The notes below the pieces were generated by a model, which saw only the letters and a list, made by a program, of their open reading frames with translations, ran no database searches and was not told where the DNA came from. Position numbers and translations under genes: made by a program. This document shows positions 40,201 through 52,997 of a stretch of DNA of 64,000 nt, in pieces (the first letter of the stretch is position 1; each line of letters starts with the position of its first letter). The stretch is from positions 144,075 through 208,074 of the forward strand of contig MPNW01000113.1 in assembly GCA_011800805.1 (NCBI GenBank). The letters are read 5' to 3'. Source of the DNA: Hirudo medicinalis (taxonomy: Eukaryota > Annelida > Clitellata > Hirudinida > Hirudinidae).

Positions 40201-43200
40201 AAAATCTTTGGTAAAGTGGTTTATCACTCAGGCATTAGTCTACTTAAACCACTAAAAATTAATGTTATGTTATGTTGAGGTGATTTTCTCAAAATAAATT
40301 GTAAAATTGTTGTCGGATTGAAATTATCTCAAAATATGTTCTCAAATTCCTAATGAACAAATTCAGCCACTCCTATTGAAAGATTCAATTGAATATATCG
40401 CATATCAAATCTCCTGAAGTTTCCACAAGTTCGAGATCCAATCATTTACTCAATCAATAATCAATACTTATGACGATATTTGATTCATTTTCGTTTTTAT
40501 TATGTTCGAATATTGCTCTTGTTGTATGTTATGATATATATGCTACCACATCGTTCTTTCAATCGTAGGTTGTTTGCATCAACAAAACCAAACTCATTAC
40601 TACAAGCAGATATTGAAAATAATTGAATTTTTTTATGTTGTTATTATGTTAAAATTATGCTAAATTACAGTTTAAAAAAACAGGTTGATTGAAGAGTATT
40701 GGTTGAAGTGCCTAACTGAGTAGTTAAACTTAGCTCGTTAGACTTGCTTAAAATGATGAGAATGAATTGTAAACTCACAAAGAATAGTAATGTGCCCTTC
40801 TGCAGAATCCGCTCCAACATCATTTTGAGACTTACAAGTGTACAAAGACATGTCATGAGCTGCTGCCTTTTCTATTGTCAGCTCCAGAATATTCTGCGAC
40901 TTCTTTGTCACCAGGACTCTGCCACCTTCCTGTGGAATTTTATAAATTGATTAAGCTACATTCCATCGATACTCGGATGTTATTTAGTAGAATAATTATA
41001 TGTTTTTTTTAAATTAAAAACTGTTTAATATCTTTATTGAAACAATCATTTAAAGTTCTTTCATTCAATTGGGATAGTTTCCATAAATCCTTCATGCGGT
41101 CTTAAACAGCTTCATTCTCAACATTGCCAACTTGCAAACCAATCAGGTATTGTTAGTTATAATCAGGGCCGCCGAGATGGGGAGTAAGTGCCCAGGGGCC
41201 TGGCAATGTCTTGGGGCCTGCCCGGGTTTTAAAATCTTTTTTTGTTTTTTCATTTCTAAATTGACTACGAGTGCGTAGGGGCCCGTAATTTCTATCGGCG
41301 GCCCTTGGTATAATACTTGTGGAATTTCAAACAAGTCCTCCGGCTATTCCGCACTTCTTTTGCAAAATATGACATGATTGTCGGCTTACACAAACGAACC
41401 ACATTTATGACAGGTAGTTTGCGACTTTTTGTCTTTATTTCGGTCACTTATAATGCAGCCACCCTGTTTTCTTTTCCTAGCAGTCTTTTCATTTTTTTCC
41501 TCATCAATGTTCTGCATCATCTTTATTACCATGTAATGATCATGTTGCTGAATGCACTCTTGAATTGCCCTAAGGATGATGGATAAACCAGGATTAACCA
41601 ATCTAGATACTAAATTCTTAGAAATTAAATCTTCATATGGTAAGATAGGGCCAGATATGTTCTCATCGGAATCTACAAAGATCCACTATTATTTTTTTAC
41701 TGCTCCAAGTCACTTACATCACTTTCGGAAGTGTTTCCTTCGCAACAGCTCTCATCAGCATTGTTTACCAAAATTGGAATGTATTCTGTTTCTGATTCAT
41801 CGCTAAAGTTGTCATCAACATTAGTGTCAGATGGTCAGTCAGTAGATTACCAGATTCCAATATCAATTTTCTTGCATGTTCCGTAGTAAATCTTTGCAAA
41901 TTTGCTCTTTTATTACTCGCCATCGTTGTTAACTTGTATTTAAATATGTACTTCCTCTCTTATTTAAAGATATTCAGCAAAGAACAAGCAATTTAAGAAA
42001 GATACAAAAACATAGAAATTTAATCATAAATGCACATTTATAACTTGGGGTGCACCCCGATGACAGTAATGTATAATGATCAAATAACTCAGAAAATATT
42101 TGGGTTACATTACTGGTTATTGGAGAATAAGTATAACCTCATAAATAAGGAAAAGATATAAAATTTGGGTTTCAAATTTTGAGTTCTTCTGGGAAAAATA
42201 TTGAAACAAAATGCGACTTGCATTTATTTGCAGATCGTAAAAGGGTGAATATATTATAAACAATTATTTTATTTTATAATTAAAATAATCTTATCTAATT
42301 AATTACACTCATAATATGCTGTTGATGTCGTTGAATTAACTTATTTCTGAGGAAACACGAATCAGTGGTTGATAACAATTAAATATGCATTCCACATAAA
42401 AATTCACCAATAAAAATTCAATATTTTTGACTAACGTTGGATCCTAATTTGTATTCCTGATGACCTGCCTTTTGAAAGGTCATTGAGGGCGTGGGATCAC
42501 CATGAGTCTTGCAGGTCAGAGTTGCCTTATGACCTTCTGACACGGTGACGTTTCTCAGTTCATTGATGTGAGGGGGCACTTGAAATCGATGTCAACAAGC
42601 AGTATTTATTAAGCTTGTTTATCTTAATTTACTTGTTTACAATTTGTTAAATTTATGTTTTTGCAATAAAGCCGATAATATTTCGATAGTTTATTATAGG
42701 ACATGCTAATAGGACACTATGATTTTTAACAATTTCATAGAGATATCTTGTAATAGTATAATGATATGTCGGTTTACATTAACATATCAGCTTATGAATT
42801 TAGAAACTCCAACAGCTGGGACTATGAGGCTCCAACAAGGAATCCTCAGATAAGAGATTAAATAATTTTCAATAATAATAATAATAATAATAACAACAAT
42901 AATAATAATAATGAACATTTCGTCATTCCCATTAAGAGAGTTACTCCCGCCAATTACCCGCAGTAACAATATACTATTGAGTGTGAGATACATAAGAGTA
43001 TATTCAATAAAGAGTGACATTTTATGATAATACCTATCAGTTTATAATAATCAATATCAGCGGAATGTCGCTGCAAAAGTAAATTATTTTTGGCAAACAA
43101 ATTACTAATTGAAAAGGTTAAAATGTAGTTGTTAAAAACATTTGTAAGTTTTTAAAATCACTTTTAACCGAAAAGAGACAGGTAAAAATATGTCCTAATT

Positions 43201-45119
43201 TTTCTTATTTATTTCAATTACTAAATTCATGTACTAAAGGACAACATTTTTACCTAAGTCAAAAAAAATTCTCAATTAAAACACAGAATGGCGAAAAAAC
43301 TCAATTAAAATGCATTTACAGTGTAGTGGTTGACAAGCTTTGAAATGTATTTATGCAACAGATAATCCAAAAGCTTAAAAATATATTTGTGGCACCTTGA
43401 ATTTTAAGAGATCCTGAGTGGAAATCTTCTCCTACATCGTTGAGAGCCTTACAAGTATAATGACCTTCATCCTCTTTTTTGAGAGTTTTGAAAGTCAATT
43501 TTCCTAACTGACTGTCGACTTGAATTCTATCAGATGAAGAGGTGGTCAATAACTTTTCCTTATTATTCTGAAAAATCGGTATATATTTAACAAACAATTA
43601 ATAAATTCCTGAATCAGATTTTCCTGCTGACTTTTAGAAATTCGAAACTAGGCATGGGATCACCATCCGCTTTACAGTACAAGGACAATTCTTGTCCTGC
43701 CACGCCCACTTGAATGCCAGGTCCCTGTGTCACCTTAGGAGGCACTTCAATGAAAAGAAGTTCGAAATGTGAAATGTTTATTAATTTGGAGCAAATTATT
43801 TCAAATTATCTTATTATTTGGAAATTCTTGAAACGAACTCACCATGAACAACAACCGTGATCCTTCTATCATCGTATCTGCCGTCAGCATCCACTTCCGC
43901 ACGGCACGTGTAATTGCCATTGTCAGTCCTCGTTATGTTCCTGATCTTAAGACCCTTCATCTCTTTCGCATACCTCCCACCTGAGTTATTTTTAGCATGT
44001 CAATCCACCAACATGTAGAACGTTTGATTGAATTATTAGCAGACCTAGAGCGATCGGAAGACCATTGTACTTCCATGAGACATCCGGAATTGGCAATCCG
44101 CTGACTTGACATTCAATGAGAGCATCACTATGAATGGCTGGATGCTGTGGATTTGGAGCATGATCAAAGGTAATGTCCTCTGCAAGACAACGCACCTTTG
44201 TATTCCTTAATATCTTCACGATACTGATTCAACCTGGTCAACCGGTTTTTCTTTCAAACCACCACTGACCTTCACTATTTCTGTCGTTTTCGACTAACTT
44301 TCTAGTCTCATATCGCCAATAGTTAATTACAATTAATAATCATAATTAGTTATTTTTGCAATTTTAACTTTTAAATTAAATAAAATGCAGACTATCTATT
44401 TATTAAAATTTTATAAACATTTGACCGTCAGAGTAACCGTTAAGTCCTGAGGATGATGATAATGAATATTAATGTTTAAAAGTTCTTCTAAGAATAATGG
44501 CTCACTAAAGAGAACAAGTTCCACAGATTTTTCATCAACAAACGTCCCAACTCTGACGATGCAAGTGTATTGACCTGCATCTCGATTTTCTATCTTCGTG
44601 ATATACAACTTCCTCACTCGCGTCCCGTCATTTTCAATGAAAATTCTTCATGAAATGAAATGACGATAAAACATATGTTTCATAAGAAACATATTTTATG
44701 AGAACCTCTTTTTGTTGTTCTTTATTTCGTTCCTGTTTTGGTCCAACCACTGAATTTTTACAACTCCTTCAGTCCTTTCCTCTCCATTCCCAGGGATGTC
44801 ACAAACTTCGCACGTGAAAACCATAGAAGAGCCGAGTGACCTGATAAACTTGTCTCCTCCCGGTTTTATACGCAGTTCGTAGGAGCCTGTTTCAAAAACA
44901 AAACATGCAACATATACCACTAGGAAGTTCAATTTTTTTTTAATTGCTACATCATGGACCCAAGTATTGAGAGATTGTCGTCAACAATACCTACATGGTG
45001 CGTAAAAGACGCAAGTAAACTAGTTAACCAGAGACAAAATAAAATTTTCACCAACCAGAAATGATCACGAAATATAAAGATCCAAACACTATAAAAACGC
45101 CTTCAATTGTAAAACTCAT
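37264..45119 (-). CDS. NCAM/Fasciclin II-type cell adhesion protein, probable GPI anchor
   Basis: Cell-surface adhesion protein read right to left. The first exon (ATG at 45119) gives a hydrophobic signal peptide (FIVFGSLYFVIISG). Five Ig domains follow. Ig1: 44890-44410 (VFTCEV, DAGQYTCIV). Ig2: 44180-43850 (ALIECQVSG, DNGNYTCRAE). Ig3: 43745-43400 (LSLYCKADG, DEGHYTCKAL). Ig4: 42590-42440 plus 40930-40780 (ATLTCKTHG, DMSLYTCKSQ). Ig5: 39500-39310 plus 38790-38680 (HNITCHA, FGDYMCRA). Two FN3 domains lie at 38615-38180 and 38020-37630. The last exon, 37355-37264, joins in phase after the second FN3 domain and reads SYQGSSNSIRT followed by a hydrophobic tail LLFLLFPLSLFGINSLQ and stop. That pattern (small residues, then a terminal hydrophobic run, no cytoplasmic tail) is a GPI-anchor signal. 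Five Ig plus two FN3 is the NCAM/FasII layout. Orthology to one vertebrate gene is not claimed. Confidence 0.88.
38861..38888. repeat. 28-nt hairpin repeat, family 3 copy a
   Basis: CAGTGA and TCACTG ends enclose a 16-nt loop, in an intron of the NCAM-like gene. The related copy is at 39894-39921. Both are followed within 30 nt by a GCCGGGG, so the repeated unit may extend to the right. Confidence 0.5.
39765..39807. repeat. 43-nt hairpin repeat, family 1 copy b
   Basis: Same length as the copy at 25201-25243. The outer arms GGTCAG and CTGACC are intact. The inner arm pair here is GGAAGC and GCTTCC around GTGC, a perfect 6-bp stem. Most differences from copy a are transitions. Confidence 0.7.
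39861..39921. repeat. Overlapping hairpins sharing one arm (family 3 copy b)
   Basis: AATCACTG (39861) can pair with CAGTGATT (39894-39901). The same CAGTGAT can instead pair with ATCACTG at 39915-39921. The two folds exclude each other. It lies in an intron of the NCAM-like gene. Confidence 0.5.
40215..40253. repeat. 39-nt hairpin repeat, family 2 copy a
   Basis: Ends AGTGGTTTA and TAAACCACT pair over 9 bp and enclose a small AGGC/GTCT hairpin. The copy at 58137-58175 has the same length with four substitutions. Similarity continues about 20 nt to the right (AATTAATGT then GTTA repeats). Confidence 0.7.
41164..41307. mobile_element. MITE-like element, copy 2, with intact terminal inverted repeats
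   Basis: The ends AGGGCCGCCGA (41165-41175) and TCGGCGGCCCT (41295-41305) are perfect 11-bp inverted repeats. TATAAT occurs just outside both ends and may be a target-site duplication. The interior has no coding capacity. It lies in the Ig4 intron of the NCAM-like gene and is related to 14383-14497. Confidence 0.7.
41340..41923 (-). mobile_element. Internally deleted piggyBac-like element
   Basis: Two ends of a piggyBac-type transposase remain without the catalytic middle. From the ATG at 41923 the frame reads MASNKRANLQRF, then an acidic stretch (FSDESETEYIPIL, SDVSDLEQ) and a stop near 41690. After about 100 nt a second frame (41601 leftward) has KTARKRKQGGC and TTCHKCGSFVC, the cysteine-rich finger at the transposase C-terminus, with further cysteines to about 41350. 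The DDD catalytic core is absent, so the copy is dead and could only have moved with help. It is inserted in the same intron as the MITE at 41164. Confidence 0.65.
42865..42913. repeat. (AAT)n microsatellite
   Basis: A run of AAT/ATA triplets interrupted by AACAAC, in an intron of the NCAM-like gene. Confidence 0.85.
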
Positions 45120-48100
45120 GATAAGGACTTGAGGTCAAATTATAATGGTCTAATTTCTTTAAATTGATTTTTTTGAACTCCGCAAATGAAATAATCAAGA
45201 GGAAGCTTATTGATTCGCACAAACTGTTGATACAAATTGAAACTCCACTTGCAGGACGACCAAGCAAGGACCGCTCAATTGCTGTCGGTGCCACTGCAAC
45301 GGTTTGCGTCATCGATTTATTCCTCAGGGATGAGCAAATATCCTAATTATCTTTACTGTTTAATTGAATTTAATGCGATGCTTATTATTTTTTATTAATA
45401 AATGTGCTTTTAATTGCGATAATAACATTTTAAGCTTGTAATGATAACATGTTTAACATCGGTTTCAAATTATTTAATTACTGAAATCGAATTTTTCCGC
45501 ACATATAATTATTCAATTAAGTTTAATTATTTAATAATCAACTCGGGAAGAGGGTTTAGGGACCCCTAAGACTGACCGGAACACAAGCAGCTGAAAGGTA
45601 GCAAGATAGTATAAAAGAACAAGGAGTGGAGAAAAATGAAAATCAAAAAACAAAATATGCTGCCGCATGTAGGCGACTGTCTAAATGAAAAGATTATTTC
45701 AATATTTTGAATCGATTGAGAACTTGGAAATTAAGTTAGCGAAAAAGTATGCGACCTCGATACTTTGAGTTTGAAGTTAAGAACACCTATGGCTATACTG
45801 CAGGGTTATGATTGAAGATCGGAATCAATCAAACCTTCTGTAAGCTTGTAGCACAGCCACAATTCAGCTGCGATTCTACGTTTCAGGGAGTTTATGCATG
45901 GTTAAGAAATTAGTCTTGGGAATTATTTTTACTCTTTCGATGTTTTCAATTAAGATTTTTTTGGTGATGGTTCTAAGTCGGTGAACCACATTCTAATAAT
46001 GATCGAGCGTAAGTGTAGAAAGCCTCCTGACATAGATACCCGTCCCTGGACGAAAATGAGTTGTTGGTCACTTGGGAAAGTATCAAGTCCCAGCGATCAG
46101 TTTCTGTCCTTTGAAAACAACTGATTAAATAATAATTGACCTGCTATCAACTATCATTAGTAGGTCTCTGATATGCTCGACCCTTTCAGGTTGATTGGAG
46201 CTAACATGGTAAATGGATGAGCCAACTTCTCTTTTGATGGTCCACATGTGGAACAAAGAAATTATTTCTTGGGTTTTTTTGTTTTGTTTCTGACTCTAGT
46301 CAACAAACTCATTCATTGCATGCATGCTAAAGAGCCTGGATGCCAATCCAGGCCAGCAAATAGAGCAGGAGGTCTATGTCATTCCTTCTTAAATTAATTT
46401 AGGATGGGAAACGGAATCAAAAACTCTGAAAATTGAAATAAACAACATCTAAATAATGTTTATCCTCTAAGGCAGACAAAGCACTATTGCTTATTTTATT
46501 GTTATTTTTATGCTCATGTTAACAAGCGAAAACGTCCAGTTGAGTCTGAGTTAAAGACTAGTGCAATTACCGTAGACTAGCAAATGTTGAAAACAAATTA
46601 ATACGTAGATAACTTTCTACGTTTCTACCGGCAAGCAAAAGCAGTCTCCATTCTGTAGTTGTTGCTCCTTTCTTCTCGACGCGAAGTTAATTTGACAAAG
46701 TGAACAACTTGGTTATGACCAGTAACCTTATTGTTGTAATGACTATTGTAAGAGCTAGGAGACAGAATTTCGGTTCGTCCACGACCATAGCATGCTGGGG
46801 CCGGCAATCGAGCTGCGAAACACCCCAGCAAGACAATAAAGAAAACAAGAGAGAGATTCAAATTCAAATCGTTTACATAGCGTCCTTGCGCGATAGTAGG
46901 GATATTTTGTCACTACGAGTCTTGACACGGACGTCGATTGAGGGGCAGGGGAGGGGCAACGAAAAAAAATAAAAAAGGCTATCTTTTTCAAGTTGCGTGA
47001 GGGTTCGCCCCTCTGGAAAAACTGAAATGACGTCCCTGGTCCATTGCGTTTGCTGAACCTTAACAAAGAACGCCAAGTGATTCAGAAGAGTACTTCATCA
47101 CATGTGTGTTTGTGTGTGGTTAATTAACGTTCATTTCATTACTATATGATTAGGACGGTGCTCAACACATGTGAGAATGTAACCACTTAAGACATAGCCC
47201 ATGGATGACATCACAAATTTTATAGGTTAACATATGTCAAACTACACAAATACCGTTTTGTTAGCCAATTTTTTAATACTTTTTTAATAATTGAAGTACC
47301 TTTTATTTGTTTTCAGTATAAAAATGTTCTTGAAAGTGCTACAAAATAACAAATTCTTTTATCTAACAGTCACCTAAGTGCATTCTGATGTCACATTTCA
47401 TCAACTCATTTTTTACAGTAGTCCAGCCTGCGTTACATCATTCATGAACGGCCCCTCACAAATGGTGCATAACATTTAGTACATGAATTATTTCGACTGG
47501 GAAGCTATTTTAATGATCTGCAATGAGTTCCTTAATAAGCACGACTTTAGGTAATTCTCATTCTCATTAATACAGAGTGTGGTATGGTATGCACCACGAT
47601 GTAACAGCCTCACACATATAGTAGAAGCTTTATGGGTATTAAAATGATTTAATTAAATAGTTTAAATTATTTCATTTATGGTAAATCTTTTTTGATACCA
47701 AACTTGTCAAGTAACTTATTGTTGTACTTATCTCAAGCTAAGAGACTTTAAGGAGATAAGTTGTAAAATTGTTTATTATTTAGTCAAAACTTTGTCTGGA
47801 TGAATTTGTTATTTATTTGATTGTGTGAAAAATCAGGAACGCATTAGAATGTTGATTATCAAAGATCAAATATTCAGTGTTTGGCTGGAATTCATTATTG
47901 CGGGCCTGCTACTATTGTTGGGAGTTTGTTTTTGGTTATTGTGTTTACTTGGAATACAATCAAACTAGTGCATTGCCCATCCGGATACTAGAGTTTAACC
48001 AACTATCAGAATATTGTCTAGTAGCATCGCTAAACGATTATCTCACGTGCAGAAGAGTAGTGTCTATCTGAAATACCATTGCTTGTCCCCATTTTGTAAA

Positions 48101-48219
48101 ACATACCAAAAAGAAAAGTAAAATATTTAATTTAAGGTTTTTGGAGGCTCATCATTTTCTTACTGATCCCATTATTCATCATTGCCTACGTGTTGTCAAC
48201 TAGTTTCTTATCACTAGAA
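45120..48219. other. Intergenic, divergent promoters of NCAM-like and LARP4 genes
   Basis: A 3.1 kb space between divergent start codons. Short open frames on both strands around 46620-47080 look like chance. I recognise no repeats or RNA genes. A 5' non-coding exon for either gene could be here unseen. Confidence 0.5.
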
Positions 48220-51200
48220 ATGCATCTTTCGCCAGAATATGGTTATCCAGACCATGCATCACAATTATTCAGTCAAGGTACTTTGAGCCTTTTTTCGTTT
48301 GTGTTAGATTTACTGATGTATGACTTGAAGTCAATTTTTAAAGCTTTCACTTATGGGGCCCAAGACTTTATTGATGGACAATCACTTTTCAATGGGCAAA
48401 GTATATTTCAAATGCCTGTTACATCAAGCAATCAAGTTATTTATCAAGACTTTGGAAATCAAAATTATGATCCCCATACTGGTTTTGTGGCAGATTCATT
48501 TGTGTCGGGTTGTTATGAAAATATTGTTTGATTTATAGCTGATTGGGTTTAAGTTACCTATCACTTTTGTTACAGATCAAATAAGGGCACAGCTCAAACA
48601 TCAGTTGGAATTTTATTTCTCAGCGTAAGTTTCGTGTTTGCTTTTAGAAACAATGTTTTAATTGTTTATTATTTCCAGGGAAAATCTTGCAAATGATCCT
48701 TATTTGTGTTCTCAAATGGATCAGGATAATTATGTTCCCATAGCTACAATTGCCAATTTCAACAAAGTGAAAGGTCTCACAAATGATTTGAAGCTGGTGG
48801 TGGATGTTTTAAGAGGTTTGATTTTTATTAAATTTGTTGTTTCTTTTGATATTTATTACAGAAGTAAAATTTCTTGACTCAGTCATTTTCCAAATGGGGT
48901 TCATAAATTGTTGGCCTCAAATGTAAGATAATTAATGGCATGGAAGATATGCTGATCTTTGTTTGCATTAATCTACCATTTCAGATTGATATTTATTAAT
49001 GCTAGCTTACATTATCACTTACATTTCTAGTAATGTCTATTTTTCCTGTGGAAGTTCTTCAGAGAAATTGCTGCATAGTTTCATATTTTTGAAATATTGC
49101 AGAAGATCACATTTTGTGTTACGTTTTTTTACATTTGTGTTTCTGATATTTCATTGTTGCCTTGCTCAATTTGTGTTATAATGCTTATATTACTGAATAT
49201 AATACTTATATTTATAAATAAACAAAAGTTTATTGTGCTCTTCAGAATCACCATTTGTTCAGGTCGATGAAACTGGTCAGAAAGTGAGACCAGCCCAGAA
49301 GCAAAGATGCATTGTCATCCTCAGAGAGATCCCCGACACTACTCCCGTTTCTGTGAGTCGAAATCTGCAAAGAAACATTTTAATTTTTTTTTTGTTTTAA
49401 AATTGTTTTGTGCTTTTTGCTTTAAGGAAGTGGAAAAGCTCTTCAGCAGTCCGAATTGCCCTGCTTTTGTTAGTTGCGAGTTCGGATTGAACAACAACTG
49501 GTACGTGTCCTTCGAGTCTGAAGAGAATGCTCAGAAGGCTTACAAGTATTTGAGGGAAGAAGTGGGAGTGTTTCAAGGCAAGCCAATAATGGTTTGTTGG
49601 ACTCATTAATTGAAATGAAGTTAATTCAGAGAGATGTTTGGTTGATTTGTAATCTGTTTAAAAGAGGTTCATTGTCTGTTGGTTAGTGGAAAATATTTTG
49701 GAATTGGCTGTAGATATTTAGTAACTCCTAATGTTTAATTATTAAATTGACACGGATTTACTAAACTTGCTCATTTTACATTATTAAAATTTACATTGTT
49801 ATTTGTAGAATAATATATGTATTGCAGTCATCTTAGAATTCTTTGTGATAAACAAAGTCAGTTGTGAATATTTTGCAAGGCAAGAATCAAAGCCAAGCAG
49901 GTGGCAAGGGGTCCTCCACCCTCTGCAGTTCGACCTGTGGCTTCGAAAAGTTTCCTACCTCAGTCACCTCCAAGTTTCACAAACAAACTTGCTTCCATCC
50001 AGCCAATGCAGGTCAAGATTTCAGACTTAACTTTGCCTGCTCAGCAGCCCATGCAGAACTTTCCGTACATCGCTGCCATGCAGCACCTCCAGCCCGCTGC
50101 TGTGAGTTCTAGGAAGTTCTTTCGTTTGCCAATTTCTACTGAAGATGTTTTTAATCCTCCCAGTTCTTCCCGACTCCTCATGCCACCAGTTTCCCATCCT
50201 GGCAGCAGGTTCCGTCTCCGTTCTTGCCCTTGGAACCGCCGTTTCCGTCTTTGGTGTGTAATTTAAATTTAAGACTTGCAGTTTCGTGTTACGAGGTTTG
50301 AATGATGTCCATATTTGGTTACTGCGAACTTTGTTTCAATTATAAATTTTTTATTTTTTCCAGTTTTTTACACCCCTCGAGCAAGTCAGATTTACAATTC
50401 ATGACCTCAATAAGAACAGGTGAACTTTAATTTCTCTCTAAATGAAGGATCAACAAAATTAGGAAGGAAATGAGTTCTGCTTGTGGAAAAACATTTTATC
50501 AATTAAAATACTTAATGATCTGATAAATGCTCTGGTGTGGGATTGTTAACCTAACCAATTAATTGGAGAATCATCTTGTTATATAATATGAAATGATTTC
50601 AGGTTTTAAATGAGTAGATCTCTCATATATTGATGAAGCTGTTGTCAATGGCATTCTTTCAATAGTTCAATATCTTACCTTAAGTAATTCTGAAACATGC
50701 TAAAATTTCTCAGGCTTTTAAGATATCTTATATCTTCAACTTAGCATAAGAAAATCTTATGGGATTGGTTGTTGCAGACAACTGCCTCACATCAATCCAT
50801 CAGGGGATCATGTCATCCACTTCAATCCATTCTCTGGTCAAGTCCAAGCGACTCTGGCTTCTAACGGTCCTTCGGCAAATGGCATGCCTAATGCAAGACC
50901 TGCGCATCTTGACAACCTGAGATTCAATGAATCCCTCAACCGATCTTCAACCAGCCAGCCTCAGCATTATTCAGGCACTGTTGTGGATGACAGAGAGCAA
51001 CCGCCCAGGTTCAAAAAGACAGAAAGCAAAACATCGATAGAGAATTTGTTCTCGTCGATGTCTATTCAACCGCCGAGCACCAATACGTCTTCGAGTGATT
51101 TGTTGACCACAACTTCATCTGCTGCTGTCACTGCCTCCGTTTCTAATGAATCCTTCTCTCAACGACAAGTTGTAAATTCTGATCATCTGACAAGGTTATT

Positions 51201-52997
51201 GGAAGACCTCTTGTTCCTAAAGCAGAGATTGTGTCCAATTTATTTGTAATTGCAAACTCAAAAATCGGTTTTCTGTAAACAGTAACAGACATGGAGCCAG
51301 CTTGAATCAAAAACCTGATGCCATAGTGGACAAACTGTCATCGAGCTTCGGTCAGAGTTGTACTTTCTCTTCATCTCCAGGTGCAAGAGAGGACGTCCAC
51401 CAGAGGATGGACAAATGTTCCTATGGCAACAACCCTGCTGTGTCGTCGACATTTGTTGCAGAGAAATCGAGAGACGCATACGATGGCCCGAGGAAGCAGT
51501 TCATCAACAGGTCAAGGTGAGCAAGTTCTGTGTGTTTTTAATGTGATGAGATGGTATTTAATTTGTATCGATCAGTTAATTAATTGTATATGTATTATTT
51601 TAATTAATTGATTATTCACTCTGTGCAGGAGAGGAATGGGGAACTTCAGGAATGCCAGGGGATCGAACAGAGGTCGTTACTTGAGAGAAGACCTGAGCCA
51701 GGTAGATTATCACTGTTTTGATTCAGATTAAGATGCTCGGTTGTTTAGGTTCATAGTTAAGTAGGAAAAGTTCTTTTTGGTAATGTTTTAATCTTGTTTT
51801 GATCTCATTTGATAAATATATCTCAGTATAAACATCCAATGAAATATCACAACTACTGCCTAAAATTCTGGAATGGACTAAGAATAGTTAAAAGATTCAA
51901 GATGGCAAACAGGTTAATTCTCGATTGTCTTTTTATTTTCAGAGAATTCCTCCTGGGTCAAAACCAAGGGACAAACCGATGACAAGTGAACAGTTGGAAA
52001 GCTTTGACAAGTCATTTCCACCATTGCATCAAGGGAAGGTGACTCATTCTCAACAAATTTGTTTTCAAAATTTCAAAGATGTTGTTGGTTTAAACATTAA
52101 TTTGCATGATTTGAACTTTGTCTTCATTTAACTGCTCTGTTTGGTGTTTGTGAAAATGTGTTATGATCTTTCTCAGACGGAGTCGGAGTCTGTCGTAGGA
52201 ATCAATGCCGGCATCTCCATCAAGAGCCCAAGTTTGATAAAAACTGAAGAAACAAAGTACATTGGGACCTCTTATGATATGCACAAGTACATTAAGTGCT
52301 TTACTTTGTCTTTGAACTTGCATTCAATGTATCCAATATATCCAGTGTATCCAACACATTCAATGTATCCAATATATCCAGTGATTCCAAAACATTCAAT
52401 ATATCCAGTGTATCCAATACATTCAATGAATCCATTGCATTCTCTTTCAGTAAGAACAATCTCTCTTTAATGGCAGATACTGATAGCAAAGTGAGAGCAT
52501 TTCTGTTGTGATCTTGTTTTCAGTGCAATCACTTTTGAAAATCAAATACTTGGTAATTTTAGAATGGCCCAGATCACATGTCACCTTCCACAAAGCTGAG
52601 CTATGCAGAAATCATTCAGAAAGGCTCGACAGAACTACAACTACCATCAGAAGAAGCACCAAGCAAAGTTCTTTCAGCTCCAAGTAACTTAATTCAAGCT
52701 GGAATGACCTTAAACTACAACTCCCCAATCCACCAACAGCCCCCTTCCCCTGGTAAGGATAACTTTTCACTGAACAGATCACTTGAGGCCCCCAGAAATT
52801 ACTCTAGACAAGCAAGAGGAGCAAAGGGTGGATATAAGAATTCGTTCATGCAGGGGCGCAACTTGGATCATGACATGAACAGTTCGAAGTTTCTGCATAA
52901 AAAAGGATTTGCTGATTATTCAGGAAGCATGGATGAACACTGCATGGAGTGGTCTCAGAACAAACGAGTGGGGCATGAAATAACAAAGACTGATTGA
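48220..52997 (+). CDS. LARP4: La-related protein 4 (LARP4) homologue
   Basis: Cytoplasmic poly(A)/PABP-associated factor that stabilises mRNA. The La motif spans exons 48576-48624, 48679-48815 and 49246-49352 ([48 protein letters not shown]). The RRM-like domain is mainly exon 49427-49591 ([46 protein letters not shown]), continuing ARIKAK at 49880. A low-complexity proline/serine/glutamine region follows (49880-51520), then an RG-rich patch (51630-51700). The C-terminus keeps the family's FPPL element ([14 protein letters not shown], about 51990) and [11 protein letters not shown] (about 52590). Stop at 52995-52997. The ATG at 48220 is the first in frame with the N-terminal exon. The exact form of the N-terminus depends on whether 48278-48364 is spliced. 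I could not identify a PAM2 motif with confidence. Confidence 0.92.
52320..52442. repeat. Imperfect minisatellite (TATCCAATA/TATCCAGTG) in LARP4 intron
   Basis: Nine-base blocks TATCCAATA, TATCCAGTG, TATCCAACA and CATTCAATG alternate in a higher-order pattern. Since 9 is divisible by three, long frames stay open on both strands. This looks intronic, between the coding segment ending near 52290 and the exon starting near 52563. Confidence 0.85.

Noticed and set aside
46625..47076. Overlapping open frames on both strands
   Set aside because: No family motifs, no splice-linked continuation, and the two strands are equally open.
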